Position numbers and translations under genes: made by a program
Part shown: positions 13,280-26,480 of the stretch, piece by piece
Numbering within the stretch: position 1 is the stretch's first letter
Layout of the letters: each line of letters starts with the position of its first letter
Notes under the pieces: model-generated
The model's database searches: none
Told to the model about the DNA's origin: nothing
The model's input: the letters and a program-made list of their open reading frames with translations, nothing else
Assembly: GCF_037975245.1 (NCBI RefSeq)
Contig: NC_092582.1
Span: 21,290,577-21,354,576 of the forward strand
From: Apostichopus japonicus
Taxonomy: Eukaryota > Echinodermata > Holothuroidea > Aspidochirotida > Stichopodidae
Length of the DNA stretch: 64,000 bases
Direction: 5' to 3'

Positions 13280-13779
13280 GTCAAACTCATCCCAGGGAAC
13301 ATTCTAGGATAACTCCTGTGATGAGTTTGAATCTTGTGTACGTTAGTAACTGAGAAAACTGCGTTTAAAAGTGACTATCAACGTGTTTTCATGCAGCAAT
13401 GTCAAGTATCGAGTTTCTAGATACTGTTGGTTTTCAAGTATTCACTATACTGACGTTACTTACCAGTTGATTTGTTTAATGGCAATGTAATCTAGCAGCG
13501 ATATGCAGTGGCGCAAAAACTCTTTTCAATATCTAGAGAATACTAAGGTAAGTTGTTATTATTAAACACCTAATTGTCAGTTTGATAAAACTCCATTCAT
13601 GGTGGCCCTGTGGTTTTGATAGTGGGGAACTCGAATGGTTTCTATATATTATCACAAATAAATTATCTATTTTAATTGATGACATGTGAATTTGCACGAA
13701 TTAAGATACATCGTCAACGATACATATAGAGAAAGTTCAAACGGCTGGTCACTAGAGTAAAGATGTGAATCATCTAGCC

Positions 13780-14178
13780 CAGGGTTGTCCAACCTACGGC
13801 CCGCGGGCCACAGTCCGGCCCGCCGCACGATTGCGTCCGGCCCGACAGAAATGCTCTACGGTGCAAAATTTTAGTGAGCAGATTTATTGATAACAATTTG
13901 AAGCTATATAATCAATCATTCGAACCTTCTGGGTCCAAAAAACTGCATACAGGTCAGTTTGTGTGACACTCTCTCAGCGGAGGGGGGGGGGCGGCTGGAA
14001 TTTATTCATCTGCTCTATCAGGAAGGAAAATAAATCAGTGCGCTCCGCGCGCAGTGCTCACATTTTGTTGCCTTGGGCTTTGGGCAAAAATCGAAAAATC
14101 GAGCGTAGGGTTCATGCGGCCCCTCCTTCATATAATCATTCCATGTGGCCCTCCTCTGTAAAAGGTTGGGCAACCCTG
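13780..14178. mobile_element. Non-autonomous hAT element, 399 bp
   Basis: It begins CAGGGTTGTCCAACC and ends GGTTGGGCAACCCTG, inverted ends about 15 bp long with one mismatch. It is flanked by the perfect 8-bp duplication ATCTAGCC (13772-13779 and 14179-14186), diagnostic of hAT transposition. The interior starts with GGCCCGCGGGCC, common in this hAT group. No transposase frame is present. Confidence 0.92.
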
Positions 14179-14186
14179 ATCTAGCC

Positions 14187-15764
14187 TATGTCTCTTGAAG
14201 ACAACATTTTTGTGTTATAATACCGACTCGTATTTCCCAATTAAATTCTTATAGAGAATAAGAATAATATAGGTGGGGCAGCATATATACCGATGCGGTT
14301 TGGGGTCTTCCAAACCTGTGAATTTAAGTTTAGCAGTCTTATAGCAAACGTATGTGTATAACAAAAATGTATTATCCAATACTTATTTATATTCTCCCAA
14401 AATAGTTAAAGATTACGACGTATACGAAACTTACTTGTGTTCCTGTCACCCTATTTGCTAATTCAAAGGTTCCAGCTGATCCCAGGATCCATCAATACTA
14501 GCTAAGGAGGTGTTCAGAACACAGCCCACACAAAATCAAGGGGGGATCCGCGTCGCTTCATTTCTCCCCATTCCTACACCCAAGTTCCTACACCCTATTG
14601 CACCATCTCAATGGCAAAACCCGTTTTGCCTTTCCCTGATGATTATACTGTAAGACAAACAACATGCGGTCCATAATACACAATCCAATATCCCGCTCCA
14701 TCCTCTGTGTTGAACGCCCGCCACCGAGAAAGCCTGGATGTCCTGTTTTACATTGTTCGTTATGATCCGGCCAAGACTTAACTACGGTTATTAATTTATT
14801 AAATTGCTGACTTTAGTGTTCATGTTTTATTGTTTAATAATGACACAAAACAAATGTAAGAAGATAATTGATATAGAAAATTAACACAGACTCACGAATA
14901 CTGGTGCAATGGTTTATAAGTGCATTTTCCCTGGCTCTCTGGCATACACACAGACTCAGCAGAGAACATCATCCATGCCCCCGCCCCCCCCCCCCCCCTT
15001 TCCAACCGTTTAGTAGAAATATTTTGACAATTTCCCGAAAATTTGCCGGAAATGTACACCAACCTATTCAAACACTAATCATTGAATTCGTCAGAAGCAA
15101 TTCTCATATTGTGCGTGCAGTGTGCTTCGGGTGGAGGATGGGGTTAAATGTATTAATATAGTAAGATGAACCCTTTAGCCCAAATTCCTATCCGTACCGT
15201 TTCAACAAAAATGAGCAGACTATGTACATGACACAGGTATCTCTTCCCGCTCTCAATTTGGCCGATATGTACGCAACTTTTTGTGGAGATGTAAATGGTC
15301 ACATGCATGCTGTTAGGGTTAAAATAAATTAGCCTATTTAACTGCTTATATCTTCAGTGTAGATTTGATATGCAGGCAATGAAAGAGTGCGGATGGCCAT
15401 GAGTAATTGCATTTAAAATGGTTTCGCTAGGGATTCGAAGCATCTCGGACATTGGCTCATACCGTTTATACCCAGTCGGGACAGGCCTCGGTCTCAAGTG
15501 CAGGCTATACTTTTTACTTGTCCTCAGAATGGCTGGTCTTGGGCTCGAATGCAAACGATTCTGTCTTGGTCTCGTTCTCGTGTTCCAGAGATTCGAATTC
15601 TCGAGCTCCAAGTCTTCGAGTGCCTAACAATAGTTCAAGTACAGTCTGATATTTTAGATAATGATAAAGTACCATCGTTCAAGTACACTATTGTTCATCA
15701 GTGATAATACGTGTACTTATCGAGTAGGCTACATTTGATATAATCAATTTACCTGAGACCCATA
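14187..15764. other. Intergenic, no gene recognised
   Basis: Short open frames only, none with recognisable protein features, and a C run near 14983-14998. Nothing supported. Confidence 0.5.
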
Positions 15765-16407
15765 CAAGGGTGGCGGAAGCACTTTTGGGGGGGGGGGGCA
15801 CCGACATCAAAGGGCACTTTGCAGAAATTCGATTGGACTGATGCAGCCTTATATTTAGTACCCTTTATAACTCTTATTGTATTATCTTATTTGCGTATAC
15901 ACATCACTCCATCAAGCCCCCCCCCCCCCCCTCAAGGAAAATATGCATATAGCACTGCAATATCCAATTAACAAATTGGGAAACAAGGAACAAGTTTTCT
16001 TTTGAGACAAAATGAGGTGAAATCATGCTAATTGCTAATGTAGGAATCTTCCGAATTAGAGTTTATTTCTTGTTAATATCTTAACAAATTTTTTTCCATT
16101 CGAAATAGCTTTGAGTTTGACCGACAGAAATTCATTAAAAGTCAGGGCGTAGCCAGGATTTGCAAAGTTGTATGCACGACTACCTGAGCGGAGCGCCACC
16201 ATCGGTTGGCGCGGAGCGCACAAGAAAAAACCCTCAGATGGCCGGAAACGGCCCTTCCCGAGTGTTCATTCTGGTTACCTGGCCTCTGATTGCTAACTTG
16301 AGACACCTCAATTTTTATGTAGAAAAAGGGCACATTTTTAACCTGAGGAAAAGTGGGGGGCACGTGCCCCCTGTGCCACCCCCCCCCCCCCGGTTCCGCC
16401 GCCCTTG
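15765..16407. mobile_element. Non-autonomous hAT element, 643 bp, G/C-run type
   Basis: Left end CAAGGGTGGCGGAAGC, right end the complement of CAAGGGCGGCGGAACC. The perfect 8-bp target duplication GACCCATA flanks it (15757-15764 and 16408-16415). Runs of G and C sit just inside the ends. Around 16145 it contains a motif like another element's end (CAGGGCGTAGCCAGG), so it may be chimaeric or carry a nested insertion. Confidence 0.92.
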
Positions 16408-16778
16408 GACCCATATGACTCATATTGTGACAAGTACTCGGAAAGTATACTTGTCCTGAGGCAGTACCGTGAGTACTTTAAATTGTAATTTAGCATCCTA
16501 TATGCGGTATGAGTAATGATATGTGAATACCAGTAGTTTGACTTCATTTACAACCAAGCACGAGTACTGTACCAAGTGCTTTGCCAGTACTTACATCAGT
16601 TAACTTAAACTCGGGCGTGAAGGACTCCATTGCAACACTGCTTATATCCAAGCAACAATCACAGTTGATTGATTTTAAGATTTTATTAAATTATTCGCAG
16701 TAAAGAACTAAATCGGAACATGAATAATGTTTTCCGTAGCCTATAATAAATAGCCATGGGCTTGTGCTAATCAATGGG

Positions 16779-17431
16779 CAGTGGCGGACTGGGCTGCCTG
16801 GTAACAATTACAGCCCATTTTCACAGTAGTTCATAGAATACAGACGGGCTGTGTAGAAATATATTTTTAACCGTGGGAATCAGCTCATGAAATCACCATG
16901 TTAGTTAGTCTGTTAGTTCGTAACAAAAGAACGTGCTATTGGCATCCCGTCCGTGGTAATATTTTTACAAGTTATACAAGTACGGTGACCAATGCATTCT
17001 GACATATACATAGCATTGGCAGAGAATACAGATTTTATTACTGTTCTGAGCCTCGTCCTCCAGAAAACGAAGCAAAAAAGGTGAAATCTTATTAGATTAT
17101 TTGGATGTCACTCAGGAGCTAAGTCCTGCGAATTATGTATGAATAAAAATGACCAAAGTTGTGTTTGGTTTTCAAATTAGAAAAATATTAGTTACAATTT
17201 TTGGGTCTTTTTAAAAGGATTATTGTAACTACAAAATTGAGAAATATTGCACCATTTTGCATCTAGGCATTCCTTAACTTAAAAAAAAATCTCAGTGGGA
17301 GGGGGACACCCCTGCCCTTAGACCCCCCCCCCCCCACAGGACGGCGATATATGTAAGTAACATATCAATGAATAATGGACCGGTCTAGGTGAAAAATGCC
17401 GGGGCCGGTTTAAGGACCCAGTCCGCCCCTG
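16779..17431. mobile_element. Non-autonomous hAT element, copy 1 of a family, 653 bp
   Basis: Left end CAGTGGCGGACTGG, right end CCAGTCCGCCCCTG (its near-perfect inverse). Flanked by a perfect 8-bp duplication TCAATGGG (16771-16778 and 17432-17439). The internal sequence matches the element at 51267-51911 over most of its length, including a block near GAATCAGCTCATGAAATC. Confidence 0.95.
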
Positions 17432-17660
17432 TCAATGGGTATGGGTAATTGATTCGACTAGCCAATATGGACGATCGGAATCAAAATGTCGTACTTCGAT
17501 ATTTTTTATATTAAAATATCATAGTTCCCTATTCAGAAAATAAGCGGAAAATCGGCTCTGGAGAAATGAGTTTTATTTAGCAAGCAAGTTTACCACATGT
17601 AGATGAGTCACGTTCTTAATGTTAAAAAATATTTAAAGGGAATAAAAGCATAGACTTCGT

Positions 17661-17666
17661 TTTATT
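17661..17666 (-). terminator. Likely poly(A) signal of the phospholipase A2 gene
   Basis: AATAAA on the minus strand, 223 bp past the stop codon at 17889. Another candidate lies at 17572. Confidence 0.45.
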
Positions 17667-17888
17667 AAAGGCTTCCTGTATCTTGCAAGTTATACTTGGA
17701 TAGAAGAGGATAAAGAACATACTAAATTGCTTTCTACGGTAGAGTTAGCATACGATTTCACACTGCACATGCACAGCTTTGTTCATATGTATCAGAATGT
17801 GGCTATATTTTCCCCCAATTATACGTTAGAACATATGGATAATGACAATTGACCTATTTCGTCTCTTTACTCATGCTGCGTCTGTTTC

Positions 17889-20800
17889 TCAACACGTGTC
17901 TTTAGGATAACTTTTGAGATCCTTGTCGTAAGAGGACGCTGCAAAGCACAAAGCGCCCTCCATATCGCATTTACACATCGCTGCGGCACACTCTGGATAG
18001 AGACCATCGAAGAACCCATACTCCTCGGCAGTTCCTTTAAAAGAAGTAAAGTATCAAGGATTCAAGTGTCAAGTGTCATTAAGCTTATTACTATATACTG
18101 TTTCCTAAGACATCGATGGAGGTCACGAGAGACAATTAATTGCATCAGAGAAGACGAAAGGTCTTCGAATGACAGAAATGGATCTCAATTTGATGATAGT
18201 TACAACTTTTGAAAGTATATAGCAGGGAGCTATAGTTGACGCACATTATTTGGTCTGTTGGAATCATAAACATCACGTATCTTCGTAGCAGGTGTATTAG
18301 TGTGTAACCCCAACTAACTTGCACATAAAAGTAAAGTAGGACTTTATAACTATCGACATGGGTATATATTTTCTTAATTTAATCTAAGTTAGTCAAGAAC
18401 CAATGCTTTTATACTGGTCGGTCAGCATAACTCACAGTAAGCATATACACATATATCATTAATGTGATGTAGTGCTGCAATAGGCTTAGCTTTTGATAAA
18501 GGTGCTGAATACTTCCATAAAGCAATCTCTACAGGCTATCATCTAACGAGAAGCACTTTCTGGACGTTTGGTATCTATAGTATAGCATTCTGAACGTTGG
18601 CCAAGTTCTTACGCTTGCAAGAAAGCATTTCTGATATGTCGTAATACACATGTAAGTTACTAAATCGATCTTGATCTAAAGAACTACCATGACTGATACG
18701 TGCGATAGTTTTAACCCTGTAAGCAAACACCAGTTGGAAGGCTGCAACACTTGTCTGTTCCCACGAGACTAAGCACTATAAGATGATGAGGTAAGGACTC
18801 AGTTAAAAAGCTGTGGCGTAGTCACGGGGGGGGGGGGGGGAGGGTAAACCCACCAAATATCTGTCAGACTTCCCCAAAGTTCTTTCTTCTTCAGAAAATT
18901 GGTCATGCCTGCACATCTCCAAGACAAGCCTTGTGCCACCCTAAACACAGAGGTTTAGCTAAACCACCAAGTGCACCCCTCCGATTGAAAGATCCTGTGC
19001 AATCGTTTGATCATATGCGATCTCAAGTTAGTTACTAAATAAGCTAATCAGATATTAATAATTTTTCCAGCACATGCGTGTTTGTGTTTCAATATTCGTT
19101 CACCCTTCATATATCCGGGAAAAAAACGCATGTCAATGATTTAGCATGCAGATTAAATGACGCATTCCTTTGCAAATATATCCTTCACACACATGCACGC
19201 AAATCCGATGTGCATTTACGAGGGAACATGAATTTGCATAATAATAATAATAATAATATTTTCTTTATATAGCGCATTATACCAGCGATGTGCATCTACG
19301 AGGGAACATGAATATGCATAATTATAATAAAAATAACAATAATAATAACAATAATAGTAATAATAGTAATAATCAGCAGTTATTTTTACGATGCTTAAGC
19401 GACCAGAAATGTGGGAGAAACCCGCAAGGGCTTATGGATTACAACTTACACATCGGGTGGCTTCCAATTCGACATTTTAAACTCAAATTTGAAATCTTTC
19501 ATTTAGAAAGTCATTTCAGATGAAAAAACCATAGATTGCTCTTGGGCGAAAAACTCCACCTTACTATGACCCGCCGGCCGGGAATCAAAACCCCAAACCT
19601 CCCGATTGCTGGCCCCCATTACTTTAATGCCACCGCCTTTATCCACACGGCTAGAACACCGGTATATATCAATTTAAGTACTTTGATACAAAGCTAATAT
19701 GTTTTAGTGTTGTAATTTATTCTAACATCATGATATCAGCCGATGGTTCGAACAGATGCTTACGAAATGAATAAAAAAGAAAGGATTAGCCATGCTAGTC
19801 CGAACGGTACCGTATATATGACGTCAATGGACTATCGGAGATTATGCAACATTATACAATGACGTATGGTAACTTACTGCAATACAGTGTTGCCTGAGCC
19901 GTGCGGCAATACCTGCTGATATACTCATATGAGACAATGTATACAAAGTTCTCAGATGGACACAATCCACTGGTCATTACTTCACCATAACAGTTATCGT
20001 GACGTAAACAGCAACTGAAAGAAGGTCGAATATGAAGAAAAAAAAACATTTTATTTCATTAATGTATTCGAGTCAAGTAGGATTTTCCTTATCAAGTGAA
20101 GTGGTTTAGAGAGATTGCATTACAGTAGTTGGGCAGTGACGGATCCAGAGGGGATGGGACAGAAGGGGAGGGGGGGGGGTGCTCTCCCGTAAATATTTTC
20201 GGGGACGAAATGAGGACGGCAAGAATATTTATATAAAATTGCATAGCAAAAATAAATAGCTATAATATTGTATGATACAGAATAGGCTACTTGTTTTATA
20301 GCCATGGTTAAAAAATAGTATTTGAAAACCCCAATGTATAGCAAAATAATATTTTATAGGCTGATAACACTTGGCAATAATCAGTCAAAAGTTAATCCCA
20401 CCAGTAGGCTGTTTACATTTGCCTATAATAGTATGTTTATCTAATTACGAAAATTTATGCACAAATGCATTGCAGTTGCATGTTCATTTTACAGATTGCG
20501 GTTCACTGTTATTTGTCTCAAAGTTTTGAAAAGACATGAAAGAATTTGAAAGTTTCAATCAGCTCACCCATCGGTTTCGTCAAGGGGGACCCAGATCCCC
20601 CTAGACCACAGTAACAACCGTATCCATCATAATCAGCCCATGACCGTATCAACCCACGGTCAGTGACGCAACTTATCATGTCTCCAAACTGAGCTACACT
20701 TCTCCTGCCGCGATATGCAGCTACATCTACAAAATAAAAGACGACTTATTTCGGATGTACTATCGTATTTGGAATTTGAACAATAAGCTTTATTAACAAG

Positions 20801-22476
20801 TATAGTGGTTTTACGTAAACGGTACACATTTCACAGCTATCGACCTACATGTTATGCAATACCCCGAATATAAGACGATGACCGTTGGGGTGGCATACTC
20901 CTATTAGAGTCAATATCCATCCGCCCGAATGTTCTCCTAGTTCAGGAAAAGTGCCAAAAAGCATAGGCCGATAGTATAACCATAATCGTATGTATATGAC
21001 GAAAATCGCATGCAGATACATGTCCATTTGAAAAGGCCTCTAAAATATAAATATATTTGTATGGTTCATTCATTGTACTTGCTGCCGTCAATATGTACGA
21101 CGATACAGTCGCACGTCAAGGATATACTCCACGGGTACCCCAGTGAATGCATGGCACTATTTTTGGCAGTACTTCATTTTCACAAAGAGCTACATTGGTT
21201 CCAACATTCCGTCATTCCTGCACATCACTATAAGTATAACCATGTTTATAGATAACCGAAACACCGAGGGAAAACTTTAAAGCCCACCAGAGACACAATG
21301 AGCAATAATTAATTGTCGTGCTCAAAATTATTTCTCTAGACTTTTCATATACTGCAAATTTTGACATGTATCTTTTGGTAAGTTATACCATGCAAGGCTC
21401 GATCAACATCCCCCTCCCAAAATTAGGAATAACTCTGGCCTTGGCGCCACACTTGGTGGTACTATAAAGATGAAAGTGCTAGGATTTTAGCTATGCTCAT
21501 AATAGCTGAATGCTCCTTTCAGATTAAACCGATGATGAGTCTCGCTTTTCAATTCCAGCTATACATCTTAAATTCATGTAAATGTTAATAACGCAAGCAT
21601 AAAATGTTCTTTTATTTTCATACAAACAATTGCAGCGTATCCGTACATGGGTAACAGCTGGTAGTAATTACCGTTTTGTTCTTCGTTTATTTTTAATGCA
21701 TTGTCAACATTTTTTTGTTATTTTAGACCGATTCATTCATTCCCGATGAAATGTATGTTCCATTTTAAGTCAAGAACCACCTCTGCTCCCTTTAAATTGT
21801 CACCGTCCTGAAGTAGCAATATAGGTTGCAACAATATCTTCTTGAAATGTATACATGCAGAACAGGCTATTGTAAAGTATGATTACGTCACGTTCCAACT
21901 ACCGTGCCCCTTTCAGCCCTCCCCGCCTCGATGTAATGGGTGATTACGCCATTGGTCTACATTCACCATTTAATGCAATTCTACATTAAATAAAGTCGAA
22001 AGAAAGCTGTTTGCCGGATTAATGTTATATAAAAAGACTATAGATCTTAAATTAATACCCTATGCGAATTGAGCATGTAGGCTTAGGCCTATATGTAATA
22101 TGCTGAGTAGGGTTATTCATCGCTGTCAAACCACTTTATAATGAAACAAACATTTTGTCGGTTTCAAGGTCTCTGTACCTATAAATCGTTTCCATTGATT
22201 TGACAAACCGATGTTACAATATATATGATTAGTAAACAAACACAAATTTTAACATGTATAGAGTCTGTGTCCCATTAAGCGGTTAGTAACGCACAAACGT
22301 GACGATCATTAACCATGAAAGTAAGCATGAATGCAATAATCAAAGCATATACACAAAATATAACGAGAAATATCCATTGAAGATGGCCTTTTGTAATGTA
22401 TAATAACGTACTGAAAAGAAGACAATATAAGTATTCTACCTGTAATAACGAGTATGATGAGTACGAGGAATTTCAT
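17889..22476 (-). CDS. Secreted phospholipase A2 (group I/II-like)
   Basis: Hydrolyses the sn-2 ester of phospholipids outside the cell, Ca2+-dependent. Visible exons (minus): 22476-22440 (start and hydrophobic signal peptide), 20726-20568, 20014-19878, 18034-17889 (stop). Exon 2 has the Ca2+ loop [11 protein letters not shown]. Exon 3 has CCLRHDNCY with the catalytic His, the Ca2+-ligand Asp and the conserved Tyr. Exon 4 has CKCD, giving the second active-site Asp, and a Cys-terminated tail typical of the family. Total about 160 aa, with a mature enzyme near the usual 120-140. Exon 2 ends in phase 1 but exon 3 needs phase 2, so 3n+1 bases are missing; a 13-nt exon at 20505-20493 with AG and GT flanks fits. 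All catalytic residues look intact. A digestive or immune secreted enzyme is the likely role; nothing shows it is a venom component. Confidence 0.88.
19206..19322. repeat. 37-bp direct repeats flanking a tiny retroelement tail
   Basis: The block starting CGATGTGCAT and ending TGCATAAT occurs at 19206-19242 and 19286-19322 with two differences. The 43 bp between them read, on the minus strand, as GCGCTATATAA followed by an ATT-rich tail, the form of a LINE or SINE 3' end. This looks like a severely truncated insertion with a long target duplication. It abuts the tail of the SINE copy beginning at about 19320. Confidence 0.5.
19320..19664 (-). mobile_element. tRNA-derived SINE, copy 1 (minus strand)
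   Basis: On the minus strand it starts ACCGGTG, has a tRNA-like head with GGTGGCATTA and CAATCGGGAGGTTTGGG, then a body with CAATCTATGGTTTT and ATTTCAAATTTGAGTT, and ends AAATAACTGCTGATT plus an ATT-rich tail. The same layout occurs at 56359-56630 on the plus strand. The head resembles a tRNA with a long variable arm (Leu/Ser type). It lies in the intron between exons 3 and 4 of the phospholipase gene, in the same orientation. Confidence 0.8.
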
Positions 22477-22929
22477 GACAACGATTTAACTTGCAGTCTG
22501 TAGGATCGAAGCAACTATCTCTCTATGTATTTGAAGTTTATAGCGGCGATTCCAACGGTTGACTTTATTGCCAAGTTGTTGTTACAAATCAGCATATGTT
22601 GGCATCGGAACACGGATGTTGTTTATAAGGATAAACTCACTTTACAGCTAACGATAATTGATAAGATGTTACTGAGCCTCGTGGAAACTTTCATCTGGGT
22701 GCAATAGCGATAAGATCAGATTAAAACAGTGTAGTTGCATTTATTGCAAGAGGAACACACTTTTAATGACTCAGAATCATGGCTCTTATTGGCCCATGGG
22801 CATCGTTCAAGTACTTATTGTAGCCGCCCCCCTCCCCAATCTCCCTCAATTATGTCAAGACAAGACAAATTCTGCCTCTGGCTTGATTGAAACATCTCTG
22901 TCAGTCACTCTGTTCTAGTTAGTTTATAA

Positions 22930-23395
22930 ATTAAAATTGCATGATTTTCTCGACTGCTGCAGCTTCAATGCCTTTCTCGGAGGGCGTAGTTGCATGCTTA
23001 TGTAACCAGAACAAATGCTGGCAAATGTTTAACTTTAATTTGTATTGTTCTGCGATATTTTAACTTTCTCTATATATTTTATCATGTGTATACGTAGACT
23101 TTTTGATGTTCTGTCGTGTTGGTTTTTAGGTTCTAGCTTCAATTGGAATTTTCACTTTTTAGCATCCAAATTGTAGATTTTGTAGTCAATCTGTTTCATC
23201 GCTTTACTCTTCACCAGTGCTTTTAATTCGATTTTCGATCTCATATTCCTGTATATATCTGTATATGGTATATGTATTTACTGTTTTATGTATTTACTAG
23301 TTTATGTCATTGTATATTCTAGATTGTGTGTAAAGCGCACAGATGCATCGCGCGTATAGTGCGCTATATAAGATTTTATTTACATTACATTACGT
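22930..23395 (+). mobile_element. Possible 3' end of an L2/CR1-like LINE
   Basis: The stretch ends AGTGCGCTATATAAG followed by a short TTACA-type simple repeat, preceded by a T-rich segment with repeated TATGTATTTACT. That ending is common at 3' ends of non-LTR elements in marine invertebrates. No reverse transcriptase is visible; the left boundary is a guess. Confidence 0.35.
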
Positions 23396-26300
23396 AAATA
23401 GCGTCAATTGAAAGCATTCCCAATTGATTAACGTCATTGATCCATGCAAGTGAGTAATTGTAAATAGGGAGGCATGCATCTGGAGTTCAAACTCAGTTGA
23501 AGAAATGTTTCAGTAGTTTAATTTTTCAAGTAATGTGTTCACATATATAGATATTTGTCTCTTTATCTATGTGGTTCGAATACTTTGATGATAATCGATT
23601 GGTTGAATTACTTGCCAACTGTTTTATCATTTTACGTGATTTAGTTTTGTTTTGAATAACGTTGATATTTCTTTGTTCTGTGGTTATATGTTAGCTTAAA
23701 TACTCTACAGTAAGTAAGTTGATGCTTAGGAGTTTCTTCATTTATTTATATTTTATAAAATGTAAGGTATCGTGCCTTCTTTGGTGCCATGTACATAATA
23801 GACAATATACCCCACTACTAAGAAATTAAGGTGAGGGTTGAAACAGAGCTTCAGCATGGAGGTTGAAACAAATAAATACAAATGAAACGATATCAATGCG
23901 AATTAACTGTGTAAAATGGTTCGCTATCGGCACGTGCATTATGCACCGGAATTTTTTCATGTGCGGAGATTGTTCACAATCTTCATGGACCATTTACAAA
24001 CTTACAGCGAAAGCATCATATCTAAAATAACAATTTATTAGAGGGAACGGTTTGAGCTAACGACGTACGAAATGCGTTTTAAAGGCATTCAAAAATATTT
24101 ATTTCTCATCCATTTTTTTATTTTTATTAAACGTTGATATCACGATGGCTTGGTTATGCGCAGACAACCCCTGCACAGTAGAGTACATGCAGATAACAAT
24201 AAGCATTGTTTAAAATGTTTCGTGTCAGAATACCAATATACTTAACCTGGCAAAACATATCCTAATTATTTCTTAAAACCTTTTCTACATGCCATTAGTG
24301 ATAATTCGCAAAATATACAACAATTTAAAGAGTTTTGAGACAAGTTGTTGTTATTACTATTAGGATTTTTGGCAAAGATTTTCACTCAACACCAGTCGCG
24401 AGTATAGATGCTCTTTCAACCTTAGATTTTCATGCGTAAAAGATCGCTTTGATTTAGGCAGTGTAATGGAGTGAGCGATATTTTTCGTACACCAATCTGC
24501 AGCTAAACGACAAGATAAATAATTGGGAAAATGTACAAAGTTGTGTAAATCGACTGAGTAGCGGTTCAAAGAAGCAGTGAGGTACTGGATTGGCTGGACT
24601 CGCGCACACCTACTGTATAGTATATGCCTAGTAGGCCTACTACTACTAGTGGATCCCATGTAACAGAAGGCTAAGATATCTTCGTATGTACTTTTGCAGA
24701 TGTCTTATTTTTATTTGTTTGTGTCACTGCAGTAGGTCTAGCTGCTTATTATGATTCTGCGACATGATTTACTTTGTTCATCACTTACATTTGGCGGAAA
24801 AAGTTCAAATTTCATATACTGCACAGATTTTTCCCCCCAATATGCAACTAGGGCCTACGTAGCACCATGTATAAACCTAAGTGTTTCACTTTTGTTCAAA
24901 GAAAGTATTGATGCTGTAGATATGTACTATGGAAACTTGAACAGCAGTGGCGAATGAATTTTGCGTTTTGGCTAGTAGAGGCTAGACCTAGTCACGGCCT
25001 CCAAATAGCGAGTACTTTGAAAAAATATTTCAGTGCATGACTGTAACAGGGTTTCTCATGGTAGAAGTCATGGATACTTTACATACATTGTATATGAATT
25101 TGCAGTATTGAGCGCAAGAATCCTGTTACATGTGAGGTTAAATCTCATTTGAGGCCATCAGAGGTCAAACTCTAAAACCCTTTTACTTGATATATAACGA
25201 TGGGAATCATGGATACCGACTTCTCATAATTGGTGTGTCAGTGCCTGACACTGAAAACAAGACCCCTGTTATTTTTGGTGTAGGTGTGTGTATTGCCACG
25301 TACAGCAGACTGGCCTGTGTTTATCATGCCATAGTGTAATTGTACATCAAAATAGTGGTTCGGGCCATTTATATTGTAACAGCCGTGTTTCTGGTTAAGT
25401 CCTGGTTTTATCTGAGCATACATAGTGCCACTCCATTTGGAAGAGTTTGCGTCAGATAAATAAAAGTATTAAGTGACAGTGCATTGCATTGCAGGAAGAT
25501 GACTCTGGACCTAAATCATTTCCCTGTTACTACATGACAGTGCAATTACATGAGAAGAGTTGGTGTTAGAATGGATCACATGAGTTTGCATTAGAAGCAG
25601 AAGACAAATTGTTACCGCATTTTTGTCCATTATGTCGTTCCATAATGTGCGAGTTGTAACCTCTGAACTAAATAACGATGGTTCGGTGATTGTGTAATGC
25701 ACCAAGAAATGTATAGAGATACCTAACTCACTGAACTGTGTATGTCTTCGACACACGCGCCGCGCAGTACTCACACAGGTACACAACTAGCTAAGTTGAT
25801 AATTGCACGTGGAACTGTAGCGTTACGGTAGTATTTACAGAGCAGTCGTGAAACAATTTGATATTTCTTCGTAAGTATATGGCCTTAGCAACTGATTTCA
25901 CTAATACATGGGCAGATCAATGTTGCGCCATTTTTGCTTCATAACTAGCACAACCTCGATCAAAGGAAACGTTCCGAATCGAATAATCGTTCTCATTAAG
26001 GTTAAGTCAAGTTAGGCCGTAGGCCTAGGCGTATGCCTATACGGAATACACAGCACCGAGTACTAGTACTACAGTACCACTACCACTACCAGGCCTAGTT
26101 ACGAAAAGTTAAGATAACATCTTTACTCAAAATTTCATCGAATCCTGAATAATATCCATATCCCAGGCTCGACAAGATCCATCAGTACACCAGCAAGTTT
26201 TATCGAAATTGCCAATCAGTATCAACTATCATTTAAACTTTAAAGGGCATAGATATTGCATTTTAAGAAGTCACTGAATACTTTGTAACGCCTTAAAAAG

Positions 26301-26480
26301 GCAAAAGAAATTGTTATAAAACTAGTGGCAGGTGATTTGCTTTAAAGTTTTTAGTGAACTCTCACCTTTTCCTGGTCAGATTTTGGTACAATTATAGAAT
26401 ACAGGGCCATTCATTAACACCTAGCATCCGGATGCGCGGTGTGTCTGTATATATGTCCATACACGTATGACGCCCTCTAA

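Noticed and set aside
12680-13353. Long Ile-Thr-Gly-Phe frames on the plus strand and Met-Asn-Pro-Val frames on the minus strand
   Set aside because: They follow automatically from a 12-bp tandem repeat; no start context, signal or flanking exons.
18810-18990. Possible hAT end (GTGGCGTAGTCACGGGG)
   Set aside because: Only one end is convincing; no matching inverted end or target duplication was found.
20134-20200. Possible hAT end (CAGTGACGGATCCAGAGG)
   Set aside because: No partner end or duplication within the intron; probably a truncated copy.
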